Shown here piece after piece: positions 11,476-20,701 of a stretch of DNA of 25,889 nucleotides (its first letter is position 1; the number at the start of each line of letters is the position of its first letter). Both the position numbers and the translations under genes were made by a program. The DNA lies in contig QXVZ01027376.1 of NCBI GenBank assembly GCA_008931825.1, positions 1 through 25,889 on the forward strand, given 5' to 3'. Under the pieces are notes generated by a model, which saw only the letters and a program-made list of their open reading frames with translations, searched no databases and had not been told where the DNA came from. The stretch is from Phallusia fumigata (taxonomy: Eukaryota; Chordata; Ascidiacea; Phlebobranchia; Ascidiidae).

Positions 11476-12049
11476 AGTTGTGGAGCCGCGGTTTAAATCA
11501 CTAATTCCAATTCGACCGCACAGACTGTCGCTACGTCAAAGAGAGTCGGTCAATTGGCACTTTGAATGATCCTGAATGGTCTCAAATATGCCCACGAATG
11601 CCGGGGTGGGGGCGGGATGCGAGAAACCATGAAGACCATAATACCCCGGCGTTGTGCTTAAAGGTGGCGGAGCGGCGGTTGGTAAAACGGTTGGGTAAGG
11701 TTGGCAACGGTGGTGCAAAATGATCGATGGCTGGTAAATTTTGCACATGAGAAACATGTGGTTTTTGTCAGATGGCATGCATGCTTCTGCAACTAAAATG
11801 CTTTTGCATTCTCAGATTGATCGATTGCAGTGAAAATGAAAATTGTTGGGATTTTTAGAAAACGTGCTTTCCACTTCCACAAAAACAAGTTTGTACGTTG
11901 CTTATAAATGCAAAAAGATCCAACCACGCCTTACGACAATATAAAACGCTATTTGGTTAATTTATCATGACGGATCTCCATAGAAATCGTACTTAGGTGC
12001 GTTTAAAACCGCCACCAAAAAATTCAGTGACATTTATCGGCAGCAGTGT
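11476..12049. other. Noncoding stretch with one candidate minus-strand exon
   Basis: Apart from the proline-rich open frame on the minus strand (separate entry), I see no gene, RNA or repeat here. Confidence 0.5.
11536..11778 (-). other. Weak candidate exon, proline-rich, unrecognised
   Basis: A minus-strand open frame of 80 codons ends in TGA. It has a Pro/Thr-rich middle section (PTAAPPPLSTTPG, then HPAPTP). Just upstream, a T-rich run ending in TTGCAG could serve as a 3' splice site, with the frame open from it. The composition resembles the disordered tail of a regulatory protein, but no domain is present and no upstream exon is recognised on this strand. The local GC is somewhat higher than its surroundings. 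It could be a terminal exon or a chance frame. Confidence 0.18.
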
Positions 12050-14142
12050 AATTTTACCTTAACTGCGGTTTACCGAGTTATCGCATCACTTGCAGTGCCA
12101 TTGCGAAAAAGTCACAGCAGCACCACTGTTGCAAAACAAAACAGTACACACGTAACCTTCTAAATGCGATTGTACATTGATCAGCTGCTCATCAGGTAGC
12201 CTAACGCGAACACCCCAGTGGCGCTTGAGGTGGCTGCACGCACGTGTTAGGCTGAATCGCGCGAGTGTTGACTTTCATTTGCTGGCACTCGTCACGCCTG
12301 CACACAACTGTTCCGCTTAATGGGTAACGTTTAGGTGTTGACGTTCCAGGTATGCCCAGCTTGAAGGTGAAAAAACACAGAGGTGTCAATAATGGGACTG
12401 TACAGTGGAAATCGCTACGACTGGTGTGTTATTAGCGGTTTTTCGTGCTCCTATAACAATTACTAGCGTAAACATTTGATATGCGACATCTCGTGCGTAA
12501 ATATGTTTGTTCACGTAACGGAGAAAATTGAGCAAATACCTCGGTCAGGTTCAGGTTTAAGACATATAGCTTTTGTCACAGTTCGGCCAAAGACTGTGCG
12601 AGCTAGCAATTTGTGAACGACGACATGCTTTATTAATCAAACGTTTCGACAAAAGATCTTGTCCTAAAACGTGATTGGAGTTTTAGGCAAATGTTAAATA
12701 ACACAGCTTTTAGTTAGGCCTATAAGATACAGCTTTTAGGGTCAGAATAATTATTCTAAGAATTGTGAGCAACTCTGTGTAAGTCGTTCCTGTATTCGTT
12801 ACGTTCTCGTCAAGCAGCCAATAAATATAAACGCACTCTAATGGGCCTAAAAGTGGTTTAAAGTTGTTGTTAACGCATATCGGTATTTAGTGCTGGTATA
12901 AAGTGAATGTTGTCTTATTCTTGAATGTTGACAATTGCGTATTGTTGTATGAGACCGTCAAACATTTAAGAGCGGTCGACATAATGTAACGAAATATGGT
13001 TTTATTATACTTGTAAGTGCTATGACGTGGAATGTTCTATTGCTTATAGCTCGGGCTATGCGCCATCGCAACGGTCCAATTAGAATTGAACCGCANAATT
13101 TTACCTTAACTGCGGTTTACCGAGTTATCGCATCACTTGCAGTGCCATTGCGAAAAAGTCACAGCAGCACCACTGTTGCAAAACAAAACAGTACACACGT
13201 AACCTTCTAAATGCGATTGTACATTGATCAGCTGCTCATCAGGTAGCCTAACGCGAACACCCCAGTGGCGCTTGAGGTGGCTGCACGCACGTGTTAGGCT
13301 GAATCGCGCGAGTGTTGACTTTCATTTGCTGGCACTCGTCACGCCTGCACACAACTGTTCCGCTTAATGGGTAACGTTTAGGTGTTGACGTTCCAGGTAT
13401 GCCCAGCTTGAAGGTGAAAAAACACAGAGGTGTCAATAATGGGACTGTACAGTGGAAATCGCTACGACTGGTGTGTTATTAGCGGTTTTTCGTGCTCCTA
13501 TAACAATTACTAGCGTAAACATTTGATATGCGACATCTCGTGCGTAAATATGTTTGTTCACGTAACGGAGAAAATTGAGCAAATACCTCGGTCAGGTTCA
13601 GGTTTAAGACATATAGCTTTTGTCACAGTTCGGCCAAAGACTGTGCGAGCTAGCAATTTGTGAACGACGACATGCTTTATTAATCAAACGTTTCGACAAA
13701 AGATCTTGTCCTAAAACGTGATTGGAGTTTTAGGCAAATGTTAAATAACACAGCTTTTAGTTAGGCCTATAAGATACAGCTTTTAGGGTCAGAATAATTA
13801 TTCTAAGAATTGTGAGCAACTCTGTGTAAGTCGTTCCTGTATTCGTTACGTTCTCGTCAAGCAGCCAATAAATATAAACGCACTCTAATGGGCCTAAAAG
13901 TGGTTTAAAGTTGTTGTTAACGCATATCGGTATTTAGTGCTGGTATAAAGTGAATGTTGTCTTATTCTTGAATGTTGACAATTGCGTATTGTTGTATGAG
14001 ACCGTCAAACATTTAAGAGCGGTCGACATAATGTAACGAAATATGGTTTTATTATACTTGTAAGTGCTATGACGTGGAATGTTCTATTGCTTATAGCTCG
14101 GGCTATGCGCCATCGCAACGGTCCAATTAGAATTGAACCGCA
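12050..14142. repeat. Direct repeat of 1046 bp flanking the n at 13096
   Basis: Bases 12050-13095 recur at 13097-14142 with a constant offset of 1047. The two copies look identical by eye, with no indels. The first copy ends at the n and the second begins right after it. Unlike the blocks at 3.8, 11 and 19 kb, no allelic divergence is seen. It is best explained as one sequence present at two overlapping contig ends. A minus-strand 62-codon frame occurs in both copies (12201-12389 and 13248-13436) and is not recognised. Confidence 0.92.
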
Positions 14143-16742
14143 AAAAACGCAGAAGCGGGTTAAAGGAAATTTTATCTTTCGCAAAAGCATCTTTCCAGAC
14201 CGCAAAAGATAGCAACACAAAAACCATATACAAGTTTCTAGTGCATGTTTTGTAACAAAAATCAAGGTGAACTTCAGGGTCGTGTGGAGCAACAGCATTT
14301 GCGATGAGTTAATCTTCAGTTGATCCCTAGCAAATCTCTCACATCTGGTTAACTTGAGCGGGCGATAATCCTGTTAATTGTGAACCTCAGCTGAATCCCA
14401 ACGGAGTTAGGCGACGATGGAGCAACAGACCAGCTAGCAGTCTGTGACGTGATAAAGGGATCGGGGAATTTATCTGTTTACCGGTTGGTTAGCAAGGTAT
14501 TTTGATCGTATACTTCGCACGTTGGTGAGGGCGCAACAGTGGGGGTCTGATCCAAGCAGCTTTGTAATGCGGCATAATTGCAGCAGATGGCCGAGCCGCA
14601 CAGAGCCCTTAGGGAAAGCAAGTTTTGGTCATGGGCATATCGTTTTCGCCCACAGTTTAGTTCGTGAAATTAACAAGATGTGGAAAGTTTCAAGTAAATT
14701 AGCACCAAAGCGAAGTAACTATTACAAGTTACAAATTTCCAATTCTTTGAAAACTTTATCGGACACTTGCTTAAAAACCTGACAAAATTCTTTCTTGCGG
14801 TTAAAATCGATTTTCAGAACGTCTGGCGTACGATATAAGTGTTAACGCGTAGTAAAGTCAACAGTCTTCACAAAAACATATCCTAAATTTGTAATCACAC
14901 ACCAAAATGCAACACTTTAGACTGCTGTCTATGGCGACTCTTAAATTCTCATCAGCTCACCAGCTGTGTTTAAAATCGGCAACCCTTGCAAACCTCCGAG
15001 TCAGTGACTCCCACGGCGGTCGATTCCGGTTTGTTTAACATCGGCATTAAAAGCTTAAGCCGGCGCGATGGCGACATTGTTGTACAACAGTCGTAGGTTG
15101 ATGTATGTGCCTTGATCTCCACTGATGTATGGACATAAGTAGAGCAGCGCGATCGTGTGTTGTGTCAAAGAGCGGTTGACACCGACGCTGTGACGGTTGT
15201 GGACTAGTAGGGAGTTTTGCTGTTTAGTGAACTATTTCTAAGTTGGAAAATATATCAAGTCTGTTATTTTGGTTTGGCCAAGCTATTTTAGTGGTTTGGC
15301 TGCGCATTTTTATAAAAGAAACTGATAGCCTATATCCTGTAATTATTTCCATGTAAAGAAATTTTGTATTGCTATGGAAGCGTGAGGTTTGTCAGGTAGT
15401 TTCAAATATCTGTTTGGAGCATTGATTCTTTATGCTGCTATAAAGGTGCTTGCTGAGCACTTAGTTTAAAGCAATAAAACTTGAAAGTTGTTTAAGTAAC
15501 ATGTTATCCCATAACTCGTTAACCATGAGTACGAAAAACTGAAACGATAGCAACGGCATACACAACCAATATTGTGACAGACAGAATGGGAACAATGCCC
15601 TTCACGAATTTAAAGTCAATGTTGTTCTCGAACACAATGCGTGTTAATCAACAGTGGTTACAGCCGGGTGCTCAACCAGATATTGGTTCCACAAGAGAAA
15701 AACACATGGTTGAGACATTACTCTGCGAAATCAATGCCTTTGCTAATGCGAAAAGACAATAAAATCTTGACATCATGGTTGGACACAAGATTAAAATAAC
15801 GCACAGACAGTGGAGGGCAGTCAAGCTGCTTTCAAGTCTGCGATACGTGTATTTAGAAATTTCAGTCGTTTTCTTCATCACGAAATACAATGCCCCAAAA
15901 ACACTCTGTTGGTAATGATCCATGCCCATTCGATAACGGCAACGTCAGAACCGATCGTTAAAACATCGGGTTACTCATGTAATTGCTTGATTGAAAGCTA
16001 AAGGTTATGGCATACTGGTTTTGCCAAAGCGAAGGGCCAGGCTCTCTGTCATAACACGAACCACGGCATCAGTGCAACAATAGAAGGCAATAAAAACAAG
16101 CCTCGAATTCTGCTCTGTGAGGGCAAATAAGCTTTACCGTGCTGGACAAGAGTTATTGGTTAAATAGGTCGTAGCGTTCCACACCTGGAGTAACACTCTG
16201 TCGTGCTAAGCTGTTGAACAAATGAAAAGTATCGTCAAGAAACAGTGTTACGTCACAGTGCCGCCGAGGGGTACACGTCGCTGCAAAAATATGCTTAAAG
16301 TTGTAAAGGCGTTCATAACATGTTTTTTTGGGCCTACTATTGCGTTGAAAGATTTTTGTCACGTCGAAGATATCTTTAGAAATCACATGTCTTGCTTGGT
16401 TTATTATTTCTGCGTTTGTTGGTCAGCGGAAGTTTGGAATAGCCTGTTGTGCGGTCGAGCAGCGCCTTACTGTCGAACAGGGACTCATACAACCATTTGC
16501 ACGCCCACAAACAGGTCAATGACTTCCAAGTTCAAACAGCAAGCAGTACTTTAGACCCAGGAGAGTAAAACAGGAGCACACAGCGAAGGGTAAACCTGAG
16601 TGATTGGTATCGATTGTTGAAGCTGTGAGCTACTCATGTGGGGTTCGCAAAACCCAACAACCATTAGGTACAAGTGGTGAGCTTTGTAGCAACGGCTGGT
16701 GTCAAGCACGCGGCATATATGCAAGTATCGTTCGTGTTAATG
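14143..16742. other. Noncoding stretch upstream of the receptor
   Basis: No family is recognised. From about 15570 to 16554 several frames on both strands stay open for 60-110 codons (15574-15762 +, 15672-15929 -, 16153-16386 -, 16222-16554 +). A minus-strand segment near 15530-15640 would encode a hydrophobic, helix-like stretch. None of these matches the missing N-terminus or first helix of the downstream receptor. The block could include unrecognised exons or regulatory DNA. Confidence 0.4.
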
Positions 16743-16743
16743 N
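16743..16743. other. Assembly gap cutting the receptor exon
   Basis: This is the only n of the eight without a flanking direct repeat. Receptor coding sequence starts at the very next base, in mid-protein, with no splice acceptor. The frames just before the gap do not continue the receptor. Sequence of unknown length is therefore missing here. Confidence 0.85.
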
Positions 16744-17230
16744 AAGCTACAAACTATACCTAACATGTTCATTTTGAGCCTCGCTGTAGCGGATTTAATC
16801 ATGGGCGGCTTCGTACTGCCATTTGGTGCCCACAGCGTCGTTGGTAGTCGCTGGCTACTTGGGTACTTCTTCTGCGACATATGGACGTCTGTGGATGTCC
16901 TCAGCGTCACCGCAAGTATCGGAACCCTCTGCATAATATCCCTCGACCGGTACGTGGCCATCACAATGCCGTTCCAGTATTCGTTAAGGATGACAAGGCC
17001 GAGGGCCCGATGCATCATTGGAGCAGTGTGGATCATTTCAGCGGCTACGGCGTTTGTTCCAATACACCTTGGCTGGTGGAAGTCAGACAAACCGTGCGAT
17101 GTGCAGTGTTACCAGGATCCGGAATGCTGCGAGTTTCGCACCAACCCTACGTACGGGGTCGTGTCGTCGTGTATATCCTTTTACATTCCACTGATTATTA
17201 TGGTCACCGCCTACAGCATCGTATTCAAAA
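16744..17230 (+). CDS. Receptor exon A: TM2 to TM5
   Basis: Coding runs from the gap (KLQTIPN, matching the RLQTVTN junction of beta receptors) to a GTAAGA donor at 17231. It breaks after the first base of a codon. Residues 1-162 of the partial protein cover the ICL1 end, TM2, TM3 with DRY, TM4, ECL2 and TM5. The true 5' end of the exon lies in the gap. Confidence 0.92.
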
Positions 17231-20200
17231 GTAAGAATGATTTGTTCTGCTTAATAAGCTAGTGTCCACTTTAAAGTACTACGGCATTGTCATACTTTTG
17301 TTTGAGGAAATTAGGTGGTTGCAACACCATTTTCTTTGTTTTTCACTCCCCACTAGAGGGAAATTTTATATTTGCAAGGGAGAAATTTTGATTTAGCCTA
17401 TGTGAAAGTTTATGTGAAATAAACAGCTTTGAAAAAAAAATCAGTTAAAATAGTCTATAGTATAGAAACGGTCTTTGTTTTTGTACAGTGAATTTTTGTT
17501 AACACGTTCGCGTTTCTACACAAAATGCACTCGATTTTTTTCTAAGCCACACACGAAAATCACCTTCGCAGAAAGTTTGTAATTTCTTCTTGTTTTTCGT
17601 ACAGTCGCAATACAAAAGCGTTCAAAGATCCGAAACAGGGAGGGTGTGTACCGACGAGCCTCCATGCCAGGTACACGAAGTATGCTGTGGGGTAGAGGCG
17701 AATACCGAGCTATCTTTACAATGGGAATCATCATGGGCACTTTCGTCATATGCTGGCTTCCATTCTTCATTATTAACGTCTTGTCGGTAAGTAAATGTGT
17801 TATTAAGGTTTGTTTGCATTGGAGTGTTAAAGTGGCTCACCGATTGTGTATCAGCTTGACTATTATTAATGATAATTAGGCATATGCACAAAAAGGCGTA
17901 AAAATTAAATTGGGTTGTGTTTCAAGTCCGATTGTTCAGCGGTATTTTGGCCATTTTTTGTACTTTAGTCCCTAATTTCTGTTGTTGACTGACAGAAATC
18001 TTCTGTTTTTGTGTACGGTCGAGTGTGGATCTTTGCTAAAAACAACTTATGTTGTAACAATTATACAAACTTTCATCAATTGTCGATATAAATCGAATAA
18101 CAAGGACTTGTAACCGATGCCTTAATAGCACATTTTGAAAACAGAATTTAATAAATTACTTAAATATCTAAACCTCAGATTACGTTAGAATTTACTCTAC
18201 TGGGCATAAACCATTAAAAAAAAAGTTCTGGAATTCCAATGTGGCATTCCCAATGTGGCTCAGATCTACATCAGTGTTAAACTTCAAACAGAGTCGATAA
18301 TCCGAAATCGATCGCTTTCCGCAGGTGTTCTGCGACGACTGCGTGCCCACCGACGTGTTCCTTTCGTTCAACTGGCTCGGCTACGCAAACAGCTTCTTCA
18401 ATCCCATTATATACTGCCACAGCAAAGAGTTCCGCCGGGCCTTTAAGCGAATTCTGCACTGTGGACTTTGCAGAGACGGTAAGAGCGCCTCGGTGCTTTT
18501 TATTCATTAAGTTTCTTCGCTTATTTGAACAAAGCCTGATGCGGCTATTGTTAGGAGGAAAGTAGGACTTGCTCCGAATAAGAACTGGTTAAACTGAAGT
18601 GGTGTGGCATGAATTCGGCAGTACAACTAAATAAACTGCACCAAGTTCACAACAATTCAGAGAAACATATTTAAATAAAAAATAAACTTTGTTTTTGCTG
18701 GTGGTCGCACGTAGGGACACTTAGGCTTGAGAGAATAAAACACAATTTTTCGGGGACAGTAACCTGAATTTACATGCGGGATGGCTGCACCACGTCGAGA
18801 GCTGAATTTACACAATTTTGCTCGCAAGTATATTCACAACAAATCTAATTTGCACCAGAACTCCTACGTACCTCCAATAAATTCGTACAGAGAGGAGTTG
18901 TGAAATTACGTAGCAGAAAACCTCAAGGGATTTATAACCGCCACCGAGGCGATTTGATATCGGTGGGAACAGAAAATAAAAGTTTCACCGTCATATTAAC
19001 TATGACAGTATTAAGACGTAATAACCGTGGAGACCAGTTTATAAAACTAGGGCATGGATCTCTTACTAGTTAAGTTCCACGGGATCAAATTNAGTCGATA
19101 ATCCGAAATCGATCGCTTTCCGCAGGTGTTCTGCGACGACTGCGTGCCCACCGACGTGTTCCTTTCGTTCAACTGGCTCGGCTACGCAAACAGCTTCTTC
19201 AATCCCATTATATACTGCCACAGCAAAGAGTTCCGCCGGGCCTTTAAGCGAATTCTGCACTGTGGACTTTGCAGAGACGGTAAGAGCGCCTCGGTGCTTT
19301 TTATTCATGAAATTTCGTCGCCTATTTGAACAAAGCCTGATGAGGCTATTGTCAGGAGGAAAGTAGGACTTGCTCCGAATAAGAACCGGTTAAACTGAAG
19401 TGGTGTGGCATGAAATCGGCAGTACAACTAAATAAACAGCACCAAGTTCACAACAATTCAGAGAAACAATTTTTAAAAATATACTTTGTTTTTGCTGGTG
19501 GTCGCACGTAGAGACACTTAAGCTCGAGAGAACAAAACACAATTTTTCGGGGACAGCAACCTGAATTTTCATGCGGGATGGCTGCACAACGTCGAGAGCT
19601 GAATTTACACAATTTTGCTCGCAACTATAATAAAATTCAATAAGGCCACAACAAATCTAATCCGCACCAGAACTCCTAAGTACCTCCAATAAATTCGTAC
19701 AGAGAGGAGTTGTGAAATTACGTAGTAGAAAAGCTCATGGGATATCTAGCCACCACCGAGGCGATTTGATATCGGTGGGAACAGAAAATAAAAGTTTCAC
19801 CTTCATATTAACTATGACAGTATTAAGACGTTATAACCGTTGAGACCAGTTTATACGACAATTTAAACCACAATATTACCTGTAAAGTATTTTTAGTACC
19901 TGTCTACTTACAGTACAGTGAGTTTGTTTACAAAACCGTGACCACTGACCAGCAAAATACGTTTGACCCAACCTTCGTTTTATTTAGAGACAAAATTGTG
20001 ATGTTTATTACTTGGACTAAATAACCTTTCCTTTTTATTACAAATTCCGACAAAAAAAGGCTTTCGATCGTGATCAGAAAGATGTATAAGACGTAGAAAC
20101 GTCGGTACGCGAAAATACATTTGCCGAAAGAGTCTTCATAAATTTCTACACTGCCTAGCCGCAACAGTCGTCACAGTAGCTTAATGTTGTATATTCTAAA

Positions 20201-20701
20201 TTCAATCTGATCTTTGTACTTGCAGGTTATCGACTGACCAGCCGAGCGTCGCTATCGGTCTCCTACACACCAACCGCCAGTGCGAGGTCAAGTGTCCGCG
20301 AATCAAGCATCTTCCAGCTTACAAACTTATTGTTCAACGGCGAACGAAGACGAGCAAGCCGCATGAGCACGTCGAGCGTTAAATCAAGGCGATCACCTGT
20401 ACAGAACGGCCGTAGTCCGGTATGTAGTACCAATAATAACAACGGGGGGCTGCGACGGCCGTCCTACGGTTACCGCTACTCGGCCTCTTCCGACTTGCAA
20501 AAATGTCATTTCGAAACTGGCAGCGGCTCGTCAGGAAACTCGTATGCCTCGGAGTCGGCGTTTTTGCCGGTTGTGCCAGAGCATAGCGACGAGTTAAAAG
20601 TGCCGCTGAGCGACCGGAAAACCAGTGAGAGCGATTCTGCTTGCGAACCCGAAAAAACGAAGGAGCCCTCTGAGTCGTCGGACCAGCTAATACCAACGTG
20701 A
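16744..20701 (+). CDS. Beta-adrenergic-receptor-like GPCR, 5' truncated, four exons
   Basis: This is a class A amine receptor of the plasma membrane. Exons 16744-17230, 17605-17786, 18325-18478 and 20226-20701 join in frame (phases 1, 0, 1) to 432 residues, numbered from the first codon after the gap. Visible features are TM2 with LAVADL (Asp17), Cys44, Asp51 in TM3 for the amine, DRY at 68-70, Trp96 in TM4, an ECL2 of beta-receptor type ([10 protein letters not shown]), and Ser141, Ser142 and Ser145 in TM5. TM6 has Glu195, CWLPFF at 212-217 and Asn220. TM7 has Asn239 and NPIIY at 249-253, and helix 8 has cysteines 269 and 272. The NWLGYANS and GIIMG stretches are closer to vertebrate beta-1/beta-2 receptors than to D1. 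Asn220 and Asn239 are the beta-receptor residues that contact the hydroxyl and amine. Likely ligand: noradrenaline or a related catecholamine, probably through Gs. The N-terminus and TM1 are missing. A D1-like/beta-like ancestral receptor is the alternative. Confidence 0.9.
17231..17604 (+). other. Receptor intron 1 (374 bp)
   Basis: Bounded by GTAAGAA and a T-rich tract ending TTTTTCGTACAG. It interrupts the cytoplasmic end of TM5/start of ICL3. Nothing else is recognised inside. Confidence 0.85.
17605..17786 (+). CDS. Receptor exon B: ICL3 and TM6
   Basis: It encodes residues 163-223: a short basic third intracellular loop of about 35 residues, much shorter than the proline-rich loop of mammalian beta-1, then TM6. 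Arg179-Arg180-Ala-Ser182 is a protein kinase A consensus, a site type also found in the beta-2 ICL3. Glu195 (the acidic partner of the DRY arginine) and CWLPFF at 212-217 are intact. It ends TCG before GTAAGT, phase 0. Confidence 0.9.
17787..18324 (+). other. Receptor intron 2 (538 bp)
   Basis: Donor GTAAGTAAATG, acceptor CGCTTTCCGCAG. The last 33 bases are shared with the duplicate block at 19093. No other feature is seen. Confidence 0.85.
18325..18478 (+). CDS. Receptor exon C: ECL3, TM7, helix 8 (first copy)
   Basis: It encodes residues 224-274 and the first base of codon 275. Asn239, the NPIIY motif at 249-253, and the helix-8 segment [10 protein letters not shown] followed by Cys269 and Cys272 (possible palmitoylation) are visible. 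It enters at phase 0 and leaves at phase 1 through a GTAAGA donor. It joins in frame to the last exon at 20226. The 154-bp length is not a multiple of three, so only one copy can be used in a transcript. Confidence 0.88.
19126..19279 (+). CDS. Second copy of receptor exon C
   Basis: Identical over all 154 bases to 18325-18478, with the same CGCTTTCCGCAG acceptor and GTAAGA donor. It joins equally well to exon B and to the last exon. Including both copies would shift the frame. It is most likely the other haplotype of the same exon placed after a gap. Mutually exclusive exons are unlikely because the proteins would be identical. Confidence 0.85.
19856..20225 (+). other. Remainder of receptor intron 3
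   Basis: Unique sequence after the duplicate block, ending in the acceptor TTTGTACTTGCAG at 20225. No gene or repeat is recognised. The true intron is probably about 950 bp once the duplication is removed. Confidence 0.7.
20226..20701 (+). CDS. Receptor last exon: C-terminal tail
   Basis: It completes codon 275 and encodes residues 276-432, ending in TGA at 20699-20701. The tail is cytoplasmic, rich in Ser, Arg and acidic residues, and probably disordered. RRAS at 316-319 and RRPS at 351-354 are protein kinase A consensus sites. Ser/Thr clusters (for example STSS near 322-325) could be GRK sites for arrestin binding. An Asn run lies at 344-347. The length of about 157 residues past helix 8 is longer than in mammalian beta-2. 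The terminus (QLIPT) does not match the PDZ ligand of mammalian beta receptors. Confidence 0.87.

Larger units (their letters stand above)
18292..19855. repeat. Diverged direct repeat of about 755 bp flanking the n at 19092, carrying receptor exon C
   Basis: Bases 18292-19043 align with 19093-19855. The stretch from 18292 through the exon and about 30 bases past it is identical. The intronic remainder differs by roughly 6 percent plus small indels. After 19043 the first copy has 48 bases before the n that do not align. The pattern of a constrained exon and a drifting intron fits two alleles, or an old duplicate under selection. The split at the n favours unmerged haplotypes. Confidence 0.9.

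Noticed and set aside
16622..16742. A frame before the gap ending SIVRVN that seemed to lead into KLQT of the receptor
   Set aside because: Upstream of it the frame is polar and Cys/Gln/Gly-rich with no hydrophobic helix and no Gly-Asn TM1 motif. It also does not connect in frame across the n as written.
18277..18507. Minus-strand open frames over receptor exon C (also at 19066-19308)
   Set aside because: They are antisense shadows of a conserved coding exon.
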